64,000 nt of DNA from Candidatus Pantoea varia (GTDB lineage: Bacteria > Pseudomonadota > Gammaproteobacteria > Enterobacterales > Enterobacteriaceae), in assembly GCF_900115075.1 (NCBI RefSeq), contig NZ_FOVG01000006.1, positions 167,931-231,930 on the forward strand, in the 5' to 3' direction. Under the pieces are notes generated by a model that was not told the DNA's origin, did no database searches, and saw only the letters and a program-made list of their open reading frames with translations. Below, one piece after another: positions 1 through 8,327 of the stretch (positions are counted from its first letter, which is position 1; each line of letters starts with the position of its first letter). Made by a program: the position numbers and the translations under genes.

Positions 1-258
1 CCAGCGATAACCGCCGCCTGCAGCGATCAATACCGCTTCGCCATTCGGATTTTCCGGTTTAAAGCGTTGAATCGCCGGGCTGACGATATTTGACCACGAA
101 CCGGTGCTGTTAATATGCAACTGGCCGGATGGGCCGCCGCCGCCGGGCGGATCATCCGGCCAGAGGGGAATAATGTCATCACGGGCAAATAATTTGCCGG
201 TGGTCATGGAGAGCCCGAGCGCTCCCGTGCCGAGAATAAAGCGTCGACGCGTAATCAT
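1..258 (-). CDS. Tat-exported alpha/beta-hydrolase (acetyl esterase/lipase-like), 5' part only
   Basis: The first 86 codons of a minus-strand gene lie here; the rest is beyond the left edge. The protein starts MITRRRFILGTGALGLS, a twin-arginine signal followed by a hydrophobic stretch, so it is probably exported folded by Tat. The mature start has the IPLWPDDPPGGGGP segment and then VLIAAGGGYRW, the strand and oxyanion-loop region typical of acetyl-xylan-esterase-like alpha/beta-hydrolases. The catalytic Ser, Asp and His would lie in the missing part. The family call rests on this N-terminal pattern alone and the substrate is unknown. The ATG is at 258; the Shine-Dalgarno is weak. Confidence 0.7.
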   Translation of the reverse strand, partial: MITRRRFILGTGALGLSMTTGKLFARDDIIPLWPDDPPGGGGPSGQLHINSTGSWSNIVSPAIQRFKPENPNGEAVLIAAGGGYRW

Positions 259-384
259 AATGCCTGTTGTGTGATGTCCGAAGTGTCAGCAAACCGTTGC
301 GGCAGGCTAAAGAAGTATGACTAAATGCAAGTCTGGTGCCATGGCTGGCGATTATGTACGCAATCGAGTGCCAAAAGCCATAAA

Positions 385-409
385 AAAACGCGCCCGGCAG
401 GCGCGTTTT
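385..409 (-). terminator. Intrinsic terminator of the antiporter/periplasmic-protein operon
   Basis: A perfect 10-bp stem (385-394 with 400-409, 5-nt loop) is followed on the minus strand by a run of seven U. It lies 18 nt past the stop of the small periplasmic protein gene. Confidence 0.8.
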
Positions 410-426
410 CATTTCATTCCGTGTGG

Positions 427-771
427 TTAATCTTCCTGCTGGAACTGTGCCATCACGGCCTGCTCACACTGCTGCTCGTTGACGCGCAGTTTGGCACGCT
501 CATCATCACCCAGTTGCAGCCAGGCACTGGCCACTTCACGCGCAGACTCTTCATCAAATTCGGGCTGATTCATCGCCGATGACGACTGACTGCTCGCCAC
601 TGAAGATTTCATCTGTTCAACATATTGATCCGCACTCGCAACCTTTTTCTCGCCGCTGACAATGTGGCACAACTGACTGGCATAAACATTCTGCTCCGTA
701 TCAGTGTCGTCCGCCGCCAGCGCGCTGCCGGTGGCGAGGATGCTCAGCAGCACTATCTGAGTCACTTTCAT
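427..771 (-). CDS. Small periplasmic protein of unknown function with two cysteines
   Basis: I do not recognise the family. The 114-residue protein has a clear Sec signal peptide, with likely cleavage after ALA near residue 19. The mature chain is acidic and hydrophilic, with exactly two cysteines near residues 35 and 102 that could form a disulfide, and a Ser/Gln-rich centre. The start ATG at 771 has AGGAG seven bases upstream. It follows the cation/proton antiporter gene by 22 nt on the same strand and is closed by a terminator, so the two form an operon and the protein may act with the antiporter in the envelope. That link is inferred from position only. Confidence 0.75.
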   Translation of the reverse strand: MKVTQIVLLSILATGSALAADDTDTEQNVYASQLCHIVSGEKKVASADQYVEQMKSSVASSQSSSAMNQPEFDEESAREVASAWLQLGDDERAKLRVNEQQCEQAVMAQFQQED

Positions 772-793
772 TCTTAACTCCTGTTCGTTCGGG

Positions 794-2140
794 TTAAACC
801 TTGCGCTGAAGGGCTTCGAGGCGCTTCTGACGCCAGTTCAGCAGCGGCGACACGGTGGTGCCGTGGACCACCACGCTGCAGACCACCAGCGTTAACGCCA
901 TATTCGTCATAATTTCCATCTGCGGGCCTTGCATGCCGTGCGTCCAGGCATAGGCGATGTAGTTCAGGCTGCCAATCCCCCGGATGCCCAGCCAGCCAAT
1001 CAGCAGACGCTGCCCCAGCGGCAGTCCGGCACGAACTGTCACCAGCCAGACAGCCAGCGGCCGCACCACCGCAAACAGCACCAGGCCTATCAGCACGCCG
1101 TAGATGTTCCAGTGCTGCGCCAGTGTGACGCCCAGCACCACCATCATGCCAGCCGCCAGTAAACGTTCAATAGTATCGCCAAAAGAGAGGGCGTCGCCTA
1201 CTACAAACCCAATCGACTTCACCATATTGTTGTCGCCCTGATGCGCCAGACGTTTGTTAGGGTTCACCAGCGCCTCAGAGGGCAATACACGCTCGTCGTC
1301 AGAGAGATCTTCCGGCTGATGGCGACGGAACACGCCCAGCTCGGCACGGCGTAACCCCAGTCCGGCGGCGAAGGCGGCCAGGAAGCCGGAGGCACCCAGG
1401 TACTCCACCAGCGAATAACTCAGCGCAATCAGCGCCAGCGCCAGGAAATCATTGGGCGCAACGTCGCCATTAGCATTGCGCAGTCGGGTCGCCAGCATGC
1501 CGATTAACTGCCCCAGAACAAACCCGATGATCAGACCGCCGCCAATCGCCCAGAGCACCTCGACCGCACCCCAGTGCGCCAGCATCGCGCCGTTCAGGCT
1601 TTCGCCATTGAACAGCAACAGCGCCAGCATCAGCAGTGGTAATGCAGAGCCATCGTTCATGCCTGCCTCGCTGGAGATCGCCACGCGCAGCGAGTCATCA
1701 TCCTGCGCATCGTTGACCGAGATTAAACTCGCCAGCACCGGATCGGTCGGCGCGACAATGGCCCCAAACGCCAGCGCAATCGGCCAGTCTAATCCCACCA
1801 GGAAGTGTGCCAGCAGGGTCATCGCGGCGACGGTGAGCAGCATGGCGGGAAAAGCCAGTTTCAGCCCGGTGTGCCAGCAGTTGTTCTGCAGCGGCTGACG
1901 CAACTTGAGACCGGTGATAAACAGCGAGGCCGCCATGGTGATTTCAGTGATATGAGCCACGGCTTCGGAATGGGTGACGATATCGAGGTGGATAACATCA
2001 AATCCCCACGGGCCGCACAGCATGCCCGCAATAAGGAACAGACCAAATGAGGTAACTGGCCCCCGGTGAATCCAACCGGAAGCCAGCGACATCAGCAGCA
2101 AGAGGCCGCCCGTCGCTGCTGTCCAGGCTAAAAAGTTCAT
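794..2140 (-). CDS. CPA1-family cation:proton antiporter (NhaP-like)
   Basis: An inner-membrane Na+(K+)/H+ exchanger with about twelve membrane helices. Diagnostic segments are APTDPVLASL (about residue 135) and SEAGMNDGSALP (about residue 163), the Asn-Asp ion-binding motif of CPA1 exchangers. The cytosolic linker QPEDLSDDERVLPSEALVNP splits the helices, and LGIRGIGSLNYIAYA sits near the C-terminus. The chosen ATG at 2140 (MNFLAW) has GGAG five bases upstream and is preferred to the in-frame TTG four codons earlier. At 448 residues it is compact and lacks the long C-terminal tail of some relatives. It is first in an operon with the small periplasmic protein at 427-771. The ion preference cannot be read from sequence. 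Confidence 0.88.
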   Translation of the reverse strand: MNFLAWTAATGGLLLLMSLASGWIHRGPVTSFGLFLIAGMLCGPWGFDVIHLDIVTHSEAVAHITEITMAASLFITGLKLRQPLQNNCWHTGLKLAFPAMLLTVAAMTLLAHFLVGLDWPIALAFGAIVAPTDPVLASLISVNDAQDDDSLRVAISSEAGMNDGSALPLLMLALLLFNGESLNGAMLAHWGAVEVLWAIGGGLIIGFVLGQLIGMLATRLRNANGDVAPNDFLALALIALSYSLVEYLGASGFLAAFAAGLGLRRAELGVFRRHQPEDLSDDERVLPSEALVNPNKRLAHQGDNNMVKSIGFVVGDALSFGDTIERLLAAGMMVVLGVTLAQHWNIYGVLIGLVLFAVVRPLAVWLVTVRAGLPLGQRLLIGWLGIRGIGSLNYIAYAWTHGMQGPQMEIMTNMALTLVVCSVVVHGTTVSPLLNWRQKRLEALQRKV

Positions 2141-2201
2141 AACACTCCACAATATTTTGGGTTTATGAATAAGCCTGGCACATTTTTTGACGGGCGCGGT
2201 G

Positions 2202-3404
2202 TCAGTTTTTCAGGTGGCGACTGGCGAAGCGGACCGCGAGAGCGGCGGCACCGGCTAAGGTGGCGAGCGCAACCACGCCATTCCAGCCCCAGTGAGCCAG
2301 CGCCAGACTCCCTAGCGCCGCACCGGTGGCCATACCGATAAACACGACGGTAAACAGCAGTGCATTCAGACGACTACGAGCTTCCGGCGCCAGTCCATAA
2401 ACCAGCGTCTGATGCGCCACCAGCGTGGCCTGCACCCCTAAATCAAAGCCGATGGTACAGAGGACAATCAACGCCAGCTGGACCGGCATCGGCAGCAGCG
2501 GCAGCAGGAACATCAGCGCAAAGGAGATCGTTACCAGCGCGGCACCGGCCTGCGTCACTCTTGCCGGACCGATGCGGTCAGCAAAACTGCCCGCCAGCGG
2601 AGCCGCCATGGCGCCTGCAGCCCCGGCTAAACCAAAGGCGCCAGCCACCGCACTGTCCAGATGAAAGCGGTCGCTGAGCATTAACGCCAGCGTCGACCAG
2701 AAGGCGCTGAAGGCCACTGACAACAGCCCCTGAGCCAGCGCGGCCCGACGCAGCGTCTGATGGTGGCGCCACAGATGCACCAGCGACAGCAACAGGCGCG
2801 GATAGCTCACCGAGGTACCTGGTGCGAAGCGAGGCAGCACCCGCCACAGCGTCAGCGTAATCAGCAGCACCGCCAGCGCGGCGATCATGTACATGGTGCG
2901 CCAGCCGAAATACTCTGCTACTACTCCACTGACCACCCGCGACAAGAGGATACCTACCAGCAGCCCGGTCATCACGGTGCCGACTATTTTACCCCGGCTG
3001 CGTTCCGGGGCCAGCGCCGCCGACGCGGGCACAATATCCTGCGCCACTGTGGCGGTCAGGCCGGTGATAAAACTCGCAACCAGCAACGCGCTAAGCCCAC
3101 CGGAAAAACCACACAGCAGCAGCGCCGCTACCAGCAGTAAGCCTTTAATAAAAATAATGGTGCGGCGGTCGTGACGATCGCCCAGCGGGGCCAGCAGCAG
3201 AATACCCAGCGCATAGCCCGCCTGGGTCAGCATCGGCACCATGCCGACTGCGCCAATGCCGGCATTAAACTGCTTGCTGATGATATCCAGCATCGGCTGG
3301 CTGTAGTAGATCGACGCGACGCTGAGCCCGGCACCAGCGGCCAGGGTAAACACCAGCGGCGCAGAGAGCGATTCATTTTGAGTCTGAGTTTGTGTGGCTG
3401 ACAT
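2202..3404 (-). CDS. MFS transporter, probable drug/metabolite exporter
   Basis: A twelve-helix major facilitator protein of 400 residues. The loop 2-3 motif reads LLAPLGDRHDRRT, with a second copy SFADRIGPARV after helix 8, the usual duplicated MFS signature. The segment LTATVAQDIVPASAALAP resembles motif C of drug exporters. The start at 3404 (MSATQTQTQ) is chosen because AGGA lies upstream of it, whereas the upstream in-frame start has none. It is divergent from a LysR-type regulator gene across a 93-bp control region, the usual arrangement for an inducible exporter. The substrate is unknown. Confidence 0.85.
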   Translation of the reverse strand: MSATQTQTQNESLSAPLVFTLAAGAGLSVASIYYSQPMLDIISKQFNAGIGAVGMVPMLTQAGYALGILLLAPLGDRHDRRTIIFIKGLLLVAALLLCGFSGGLSALLVASFITGLTATVAQDIVPASAALAPERSRGKIVGTVMTGLLVGILLSRVVSGVVAEYFGWRTMYMIAALAVLLITLTLWRVLPRFAPGTSVSYPRLLLSLVHLWRHHQTLRRAALAQGLLSVAFSAFWSTLALMLSDRFHLDSAVAGAFGLAGAAGAMAAPLAGSFADRIGPARVTQAGAALVTISFALMFLLPLLPMPVQLALIVLCTIGFDLGVQATLVAHQTLVYGLAPEARSRLNALLFTVVFIGMATGAALGSLALAHWGWNGVVALATLAGAAALAVRFASRHLKN

Positions 3405-3497
3405 GCTGTAATCCTCATCATTTCGTACAGCCATTAAAGCGCATCGCGGTTATACGCGGTAGACTTATAACAGGCAAAACCGTTATGCGTGGTACGT

Positions 3498-4466
3498 ATG
3501 AATAACTCTAACAGCAGCGATCGCATCGACCTGATGCAGACGTTTATCCGTATCGTCGAGAGCGGCAGCTTATCCGCTGCCGCCGCCCAGCTCGGTACGA
3601 CACAGCCCACCGTCAGCCGTCGGCTACAGACCCTGGAACAGCGGCTGGGATTGAAGCTTATCCTGCGCACCACCCATGCGCTGAAGCTTACCGATGATGG
3701 CGAACGTTGCTATGCCCAGGCACGGCAGCTGCTGGCGACCTGGCATGCACTGGAAGATGAGCTGACCGGTGCCAGCGCCGACCCGGTCGGTACGCTGCGG
3801 GTGCGCGCCCCACACGCCTTTGGTCAGGATCAGCTGATCGCCCCGCTGGTGGACTATCTGCACCGCTATCCCCGGCTCAATATCGAGTGGATGCTGAATG
3901 ATCGCACGCCCGACTTTATGGCGGAGAATGTGGACTGCGCTATTCAGGTCGGCGCACCCACCGATCCCTCGGTGGTGGCGGTTCTGCTGGCCGAAGTGCC
4001 GCGCATTGTGGTGGCGGCCCCGCACCTGCTGGCACAGCATCCGCCCATAGAGCAGATTGAACAGCTACGCGATTTGCCGTGGCTGGCCCTCACCAGTTTT
4101 TACCGTAACGAAGTGGCGTTGCAGAAGATTGACGACGGCCAGCCGGTGAATCTGGCGATTACGCCCCGGCTCAGCAGCGACAGCTTATATGCGGTGCGCA
4201 AAGCAGCGCTGGCCGGTATGGGCGCGGCGATTGTCTCCTCGTGGGCGGTGCAGGAAGATTTAGCGGATGGCGGCCTGGTTCAGCTGATGCCCGCGTGGCA
4301 GGCACCGCCGCTGCCGGTGTGGCTGACCTATCCCTGGGCGAGTTACTACCCGGCCAGGCTGCAGCACTTTTTTGCCATGATCAAAGAGGTGATGCCGCAG
4401 CTGGCGGGCACACGCCCGGCCTCACAGCCAGCAGGTCGTTCAGGGGCAACAGAGCAGAAAGGGTAA
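3498..4466 (+). CDS. LysR-family transcriptional regulator
   Basis: The N-terminal winged helix (DRIDLMQTFIRIVESGSLSA, then TTQPTVSRRLQTLEQRLGLKL) is followed by a PBP2-type effector domain from about residue 95. The CrgA-like start of that domain (VGTLRVRAPHAFG) places it among the aldehyde/quinone/drug-responsive regulators. It probably controls the divergent MFS gene at 2202-3404 from the 93-bp intergenic region. I use the ATG at 3498; a GTG three codons earlier is also in frame and neither has a strong Shine-Dalgarno. The C-terminal tail (TRPASQPAGRSGATEQKG) is low-complexity and unlikely to be part of the effector fold. Confidence 0.9.
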   Translation: MNNSNSSDRIDLMQTFIRIVESGSLSAAAAQLGTTQPTVSRRLQTLEQRLGLKLILRTTHALKLTDDGERCYAQARQLLATWHALEDELTGASADPVGTLRVRAPHAFGQDQLIAPLVDYLHRYPRLNIEWMLNDRTPDFMAENVDCAIQVGAPTDPSVVAVLLAEVPRIVVAAPHLLAQHPPIEQIEQLRDLPWLALTSFYRNEVALQKIDDGQPVNLAITPRLSSDSLYAVRKAALAGMGAAIVSSWAVQEDLADGGLVQLMPAWQAPPLPVWLTYPWASYYPARLQHFFAMIKEVMPQLAGTRPASQPAGRSGATEQKG

Positions 4467-4473
4467 AGCAGGC

Positions 4474-4489
4474 GCCCGCCTCAGCGGGC
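4474..4489. terminator. GC-rich hairpin between convergent genes
   Basis: A 6-bp stem GCCCGC/GCGGGC with a CTCA loop lies just after the LysR stop and before the stop of yqhA. It has no T-run on either side, so it is at best a weak or Rho-assisted stop. Confidence 0.3.
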
Positions 4490-4500
4490 CGCCAGAGAGG

Positions 4501-5004
4501 TTACTTCGGTTTTTTATCGCCGCGCGACATCTGATCCAGCCAGCCCATCACAAAGGCGGAGAGCACAAAGGTCAGATGGATGATCACGTACCACATCAGC
4601 TTGTCGTTTTCGACGTTGCGCGCTTCCATAAACACCCGCAGCAGGTGAATCGAGGAGATGGCGACAATGGAGGCAGCGACTTTGTTTTTCAGCGAGCCGG
4701 AGTCCATCTTGCCCAGCCAGCTCAGTTTCTCTTTGTCTTCGTCGATATCGAGCTTAGAGATGAAGTTCTCATAACCCGACAGCATCACCATCACCAGCAG
4801 GCCGCCAACCAGCGTCATATCCACCAGCGACAGCAGCAGCAGGATCAGATCATTTTCCGCAATGCTGAAAATGTTGGGCAGCAGGTGGAAAATTTCCTGG
4901 AAAAATTTAATGGTCAGCGCCAGCAATCCCAGCGAAAGTCCAATGTAAACCGGGGCCAGCAACCAGCGCGATGCATACATCAGGTTTTCGGTAAAACGTT
5001 CCAT
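4501..5004 (-). CDS. yqhA: YqhA-family (UPF0114) inner-membrane protein
   Basis: The 167-residue protein matches the E. coli YqhA family in length and pattern: [20 protein letters not shown] at the N-terminus, helices at about 15-35, 55-80, 110-128 and 138-155, and the cytosolic loop [23 protein letters not shown] between helices 2 and 3. Its function is unknown. It lies 54 nt downstream of kdpD on the same strand, the place where kdpE stands in most enterobacterial kdp operons, so it may be read through from kdp. A GGGA sequence precedes the ATG. Confidence 0.9.
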   Translation of the reverse strand: MERFTENLMYASRWLLAPVYIGLSLGLLALTIKFFQEIFHLLPNIFSIAENDLILLLLSLVDMTLVGGLLVMVMLSGYENFISKLDIDEDKEKLSWLGKMDSGSLKNKVAASIVAISSIHLLRVFMEARNVENDKLMWYVIIHLTFVLSAFVMGWLDQMSRGDKKPK

Positions 5005-5058
5005 ACAATCCCACGAATAATCAAACAGGTCCGGGAGTATAACCGATCAACTGTGAAG

Positions 5059-7734
5059 TTATTTCAGCCCTTCGTCAGAAATTTCAGGAGCAGGCGGCAG
5101 CGGCAGCGAGAGACGAAATGCCGCGCCACCTTCGGGCCGGTTTTCGGCCCAGATCTGACCACCGTGGCTCTCGATAATGGTTTTACAGATCGCCAGACCC
5201 AGCCCGACGCCCGGCACCGCCGACTCTTTATTACCGCGCCAGAACTTATCGAATATCCGGGTTAAATCGTCTTCGGCAATGCCCGGCCCGCCGTCCCAGA
5301 CCGCAATCTCCAGCCGTGTCGCTGCCCGCCAGGCGCGGATGCCGCGTGGGGCGCTGTTACCGGCATACTTCAGGCTGTTCTCAATCAGATTAGTGAAGAC
5401 CCGCTCAAGCAGCGTGCTGTCGCCTTTGATCAGCACGATATCGTCTGGCAGATCGAGCTGGACCTCATGCCCTTTCAGCGACGGAGCCATGCTGCTCAGC
5501 GCGCCGCCAATCACCTCTTCCAGCGCCAGCCACTCTTCCCGCAGATTAAGCCCGCCCGACTGAATGCGCGCCATATCCAGCATGTTGCTCACCAGACGGA
5601 TAGTGCTCAGCGTCTGCTCGCGGATCTGGCTGGCCTGCGGCACATATTTTGAGTTGTCGCTGGCCAGGTCGAGCATCAGCATTTCTGCCTGACCAAACAG
5701 CACGGTCAGTGGGGTGCGAAGGTCGTGGGACAGCGCCGACAGCAGCGCATTGCGCAGCTGTTCACGCTCTGCCGAGAGACGGGAGGCCGCCTCGCTGTGC
5801 GACAGCGCCATCCGCTCCAGGGCGTTGGCGATCAGTACGGTAAAGGTTTCTACCAGCCGCTGCTGTTCGGGGATCATCAGCTGACGCAGGTTCTGCGGCT
5901 CCACCACCAGCAATCCCCGGCAGTGCGCGCCGCTTTTCAGCGGCAGGATTTGATAAGGCACCGCCGGTAAGGTATCGGTGCCCGCGCCTGCAGGCTGGCC
6001 TTTGCTGTAACTCCATTTAGCAATCGCGCGATCCGGCTCGCTGGCCGGTAACGCATCGCCCACGGGTTGCAGTTCGCCCTGCTCATCCGGCAGCAGCAGC
6101 AGGCAGCGCGCCTGTAAGGTGGCGTCGAGCACCCGCTGGCTGGTGGCGGCGATATCCTGCGGCGTCAGCGCGCTACCCAGCGATTTCGCCATCTCATAGA
6201 GCTGACGCGCACGCTGCTCGCGGTAGCGCGCCACCCGCGCCTGATAACGCACGCCTGCGGTAAGATTCCCGACGATTACGCCGACCGCCAGCATCACGCC
6301 AAAGGTCACCAGGTATTGCAGGTCAGAGACGGCCACCGTGCCGGTGGGGGCAACAAAGAAGAGGTCAAAGGCGATGATGTTCATCACCGTGGCGATCACC
6401 GACGGCCAGCGCCCGTAGCGCAGCGCCACGATCACCACCGCCAGCAGGTAGATCATCACGCAGTTGGCGGGATCGAAACCGATCAGCACAGACTGTCCGG
6501 CGGCGGTCACAAGGATACAGAGCACCAGCGCCATCATTACGCCGCGCAGCTGGATACGCCATTTTTCGCTGGTGACGCGGCCATCCGGCAGTGGATGCGG
6601 TGCATCTTTCAGCGGCTCATCCAGCGCGACGACCAGCAGGTCGAGATCCGGGCCAAGCTGGCCCAGACGTTCGGCAAAACTGTCACGCCGCCAGCGCCGC
6701 AGCGGGCGACGGCCGGTCACAATTTTGCCCAGATTATGTTCGCGGGCGTAGCCCAGTACCGCTTCAGCTTCATCCGGTTCAGAAAGGGTGGCAGTTTCTG
6801 CGCCCAGCTCCTGCGCCAGCTGTAAGGTGCGCAGAATCGCCCGTCGCCGCGCTTCCGGCAGCCGGTTGAGCCGGGGCGTTTCGACATAGACCGCGTGCCA
6901 TTCACTGCCGAGGCGCGCCGCCAGTCGGGCTGCGGTTCGGACCAGCTTTTCACTGCCGCTGTCGTCACCAATGCAGAGCAGAATGGCGTCGCGGGTGTGC
7001 CAGACGCGTTCCCGTCCCTGCTGATCGCGCCAGGCGCGCATCTGATCATCGACGCGGTCGGCGGTACGGCGCAGAGCCAGCTCACGCAGGGCGAAGAGGT
7101 TACCTTTGCGGAAAAAGTTTTCGATGGCGCGCTCCGCGCGGTCACCAATGTAGACTTTGCCTTCTTTCAGTCGCTGCCGCAGATCGTCGGGCGGCAGATC
7201 GACCAGCACCACTTCGTCGGCGCTGTCGAAAAAGGGATCGGGCACGGTTTCACGCACCTGAATACCGGTGACGCCGCCAACCACATCGTTGAGACTCTCA
7301 AGGTGCTGAACGTTGACGGTGGTCAGGACGTCGATGCCCGCTTCCAGCAGCTCCTCGATATCCTGCCAGCGCTTGGGATGGCGCGAGCCCTTTACGTTGG
7401 TGTGCGCCAGCTCATCCATCAGGATCACGGCCGGATGGCGGGCCAGCGCGGCATCGAGATCAAACTCCGCATGACGCGAACGGCCGGTCGCGCGACGCGG
7501 CAGCAGGGTTAATCCTGTCAGCAGCTGCGCGGTTTCCGGCCGTTCATGGGTCTCTACCACGCCGATTAAGACATCCAGACCCTGCGCACGCAGCCGCTGT
7601 GCCTCCTGCAGCATGGCATAGGTTTTGCCCACGCCAGCACAGGCACCAAAGTAAATTTTTAGCTGGCCGCGATGCGTTTCGCGGTTGGCCTGCAGCAGCG
7701 CGTCGGGATCGGGACGCTGGGGTTCGTGGTTCAT
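5059..7734 (-). CDS. kdpD: KdpD, potassium/turgor sensor histidine kinase
   Basis: A full-length sensor kinase of 891 residues. The order is: N-terminal KdpD domain with Walker A GACAGVGKT (about 30-38) and the downstream ILMDELAHTN; a universal-stress-protein domain (about 250-375); four closely spaced membrane helices (about 400-500); a GAF-like domain; HisKA with the phospho-accepting His in LLSALSHDLRTPL; and HATPase with NLIENSLKYA, DGGPGI and GVGLGLAI. All catalytic motifs are intact. It follows kdpC by 16 nt. Its usual partner kdpE is absent from the operon and from the whole window, so KdpD must signal to a response regulator encoded elsewhere, or is unpaired. Confidence 0.97.
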   Translation of the reverse strand: MNHEPQRPDPDALLQANRETHRGQLKIYFGACAGVGKTYAMLQEAQRLRAQGLDVLIGVVETHERPETAQLLTGLTLLPRRATGRSRHAEFDLDAALARHPAVILMDELAHTNVKGSRHPKRWQDIEELLEAGIDVLTTVNVQHLESLNDVVGGVTGIQVRETVPDPFFDSADEVVLVDLPPDDLRQRLKEGKVYIGDRAERAIENFFRKGNLFALRELALRRTADRVDDQMRAWRDQQGRERVWHTRDAILLCIGDDSGSEKLVRTAARLAARLGSEWHAVYVETPRLNRLPEARRRAILRTLQLAQELGAETATLSEPDEAEAVLGYAREHNLGKIVTGRRPLRRWRRDSFAERLGQLGPDLDLLVVALDEPLKDAPHPLPDGRVTSEKWRIQLRGVMMALVLCILVTAAGQSVLIGFDPANCVMIYLLAVVIVALRYGRWPSVIATVMNIIAFDLFFVAPTGTVAVSDLQYLVTFGVMLAVGVIVGNLTAGVRYQARVARYREQRARQLYEMAKSLGSALTPQDIAATSQRVLDATLQARCLLLLPDEQGELQPVGDALPASEPDRAIAKWSYSKGQPAGAGTDTLPAVPYQILPLKSGAHCRGLLVVEPQNLRQLMIPEQQRLVETFTVLIANALERMALSHSEAASRLSAEREQLRNALLSALSHDLRTPLTVLFGQAEMLMLDLASDNSKYVPQASQIREQTLSTIRLVSNMLDMARIQSGGLNLREEWLALEEVIGGALSSMAPSLKGHEVQLDLPDDIVLIKGDSTLLERVFTNLIENSLKYAGNSAPRGIRAWRAATRLEIAVWDGGPGIAEDDLTRIFDKFWRGNKESAVPGVGLGLAICKTIIESHGGQIWAENRPEGGAAFRLSLPLPPAPEISDEGLK

Positions 7735-7750
7735 CGCTTCCTTAACACCA

Positions 7751-8317
7751 TTACAGTTCGTTGAGCGCCATATTCAGCTGCAACACGTTGATAGTCGGTG
7801 TGCCGAGGAATGGCATCAGTGGACGATGCGTCATTTTTTCAATCAGCGCCTCGACCTGCGCCACCGGCACCTTGCGGCTGGCGGCGACACGTGGCGCCTG
7901 CCAAAGGGCGGCCTGTGGCGAAATATCCGGGTCCAGCCCGCTGGCTGAGGCGGTGACCAGCTCAACCGGCACGGCGGCCGGTGCCTGCGGATTCGCGCCC
8001 CGCAGCGCAGCGACGCGGTCGGCTACCGCTTTATCCAGCGCCGGGTTGCTGGCGGCCAGGTTGCTGCCGCCTGAGGCCAGCGGGTTGTACGGTTTATCAC
8101 CTGTGGCTGAAGGTCGGCCCCAGAAATAGTTGGGCTGGGTAAAGTTCTGGCCAATTAGTGCTGACCCGCGCGCCACACCATCTTCTTCCAGCAGCGAGCC
8201 GCTGGACTGGGACGGAAACAGCCACTGCGCCAGACCGGTAGTGAGCAAAGGATAAACCACGCCGGTAACCAGCGTAAGCAGCAACAACAGTAAAATTGCC
8301 GGACGTAACTGACTCAT
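7751..8317 (-). CDS. kdpC: KdpC, subunit of the KdpFABC potassium-transporting ATPase
   Basis: The 188-residue periplasm-facing subunit has a single N-terminal helix (about 7-30) followed by the conserved [18 protein letters not shown] and YFWGRPSAT segments and the C-terminal VNVLQLN-type end ([13 protein letters not shown]). KdpC stabilises the KdpA-KdpB complex and affects ATP affinity. AGGAG precedes the ATG. It lies 10 nt after kdpB and 16 nt before kdpD. Confidence 0.96.
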   Translation of the reverse strand: MSQLRPAILLLLLLTLVTGVVYPLLTTGLAQWLFPSQSSGSLLEEDGVARGSALIGQNFTQPNYFWGRPSATGDKPYNPLASGGSNLAASNPALDKAVADRVAALRGANPQAPAAVPVELVTASASGLDPDISPQAALWQAPRVAASRKVPVAQVEALIEKMTHRPLMPFLGTPTINVLQLNMALNEL

Positions 8318-8327
8318 TTTTCTCTCC

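Noticed and set aside
5005..5058. A truncated kdpE between kdpD and yqhA
   Set aside because: Only 54 nt separate the genes and no receiver or winged-helix coding remnant is visible.
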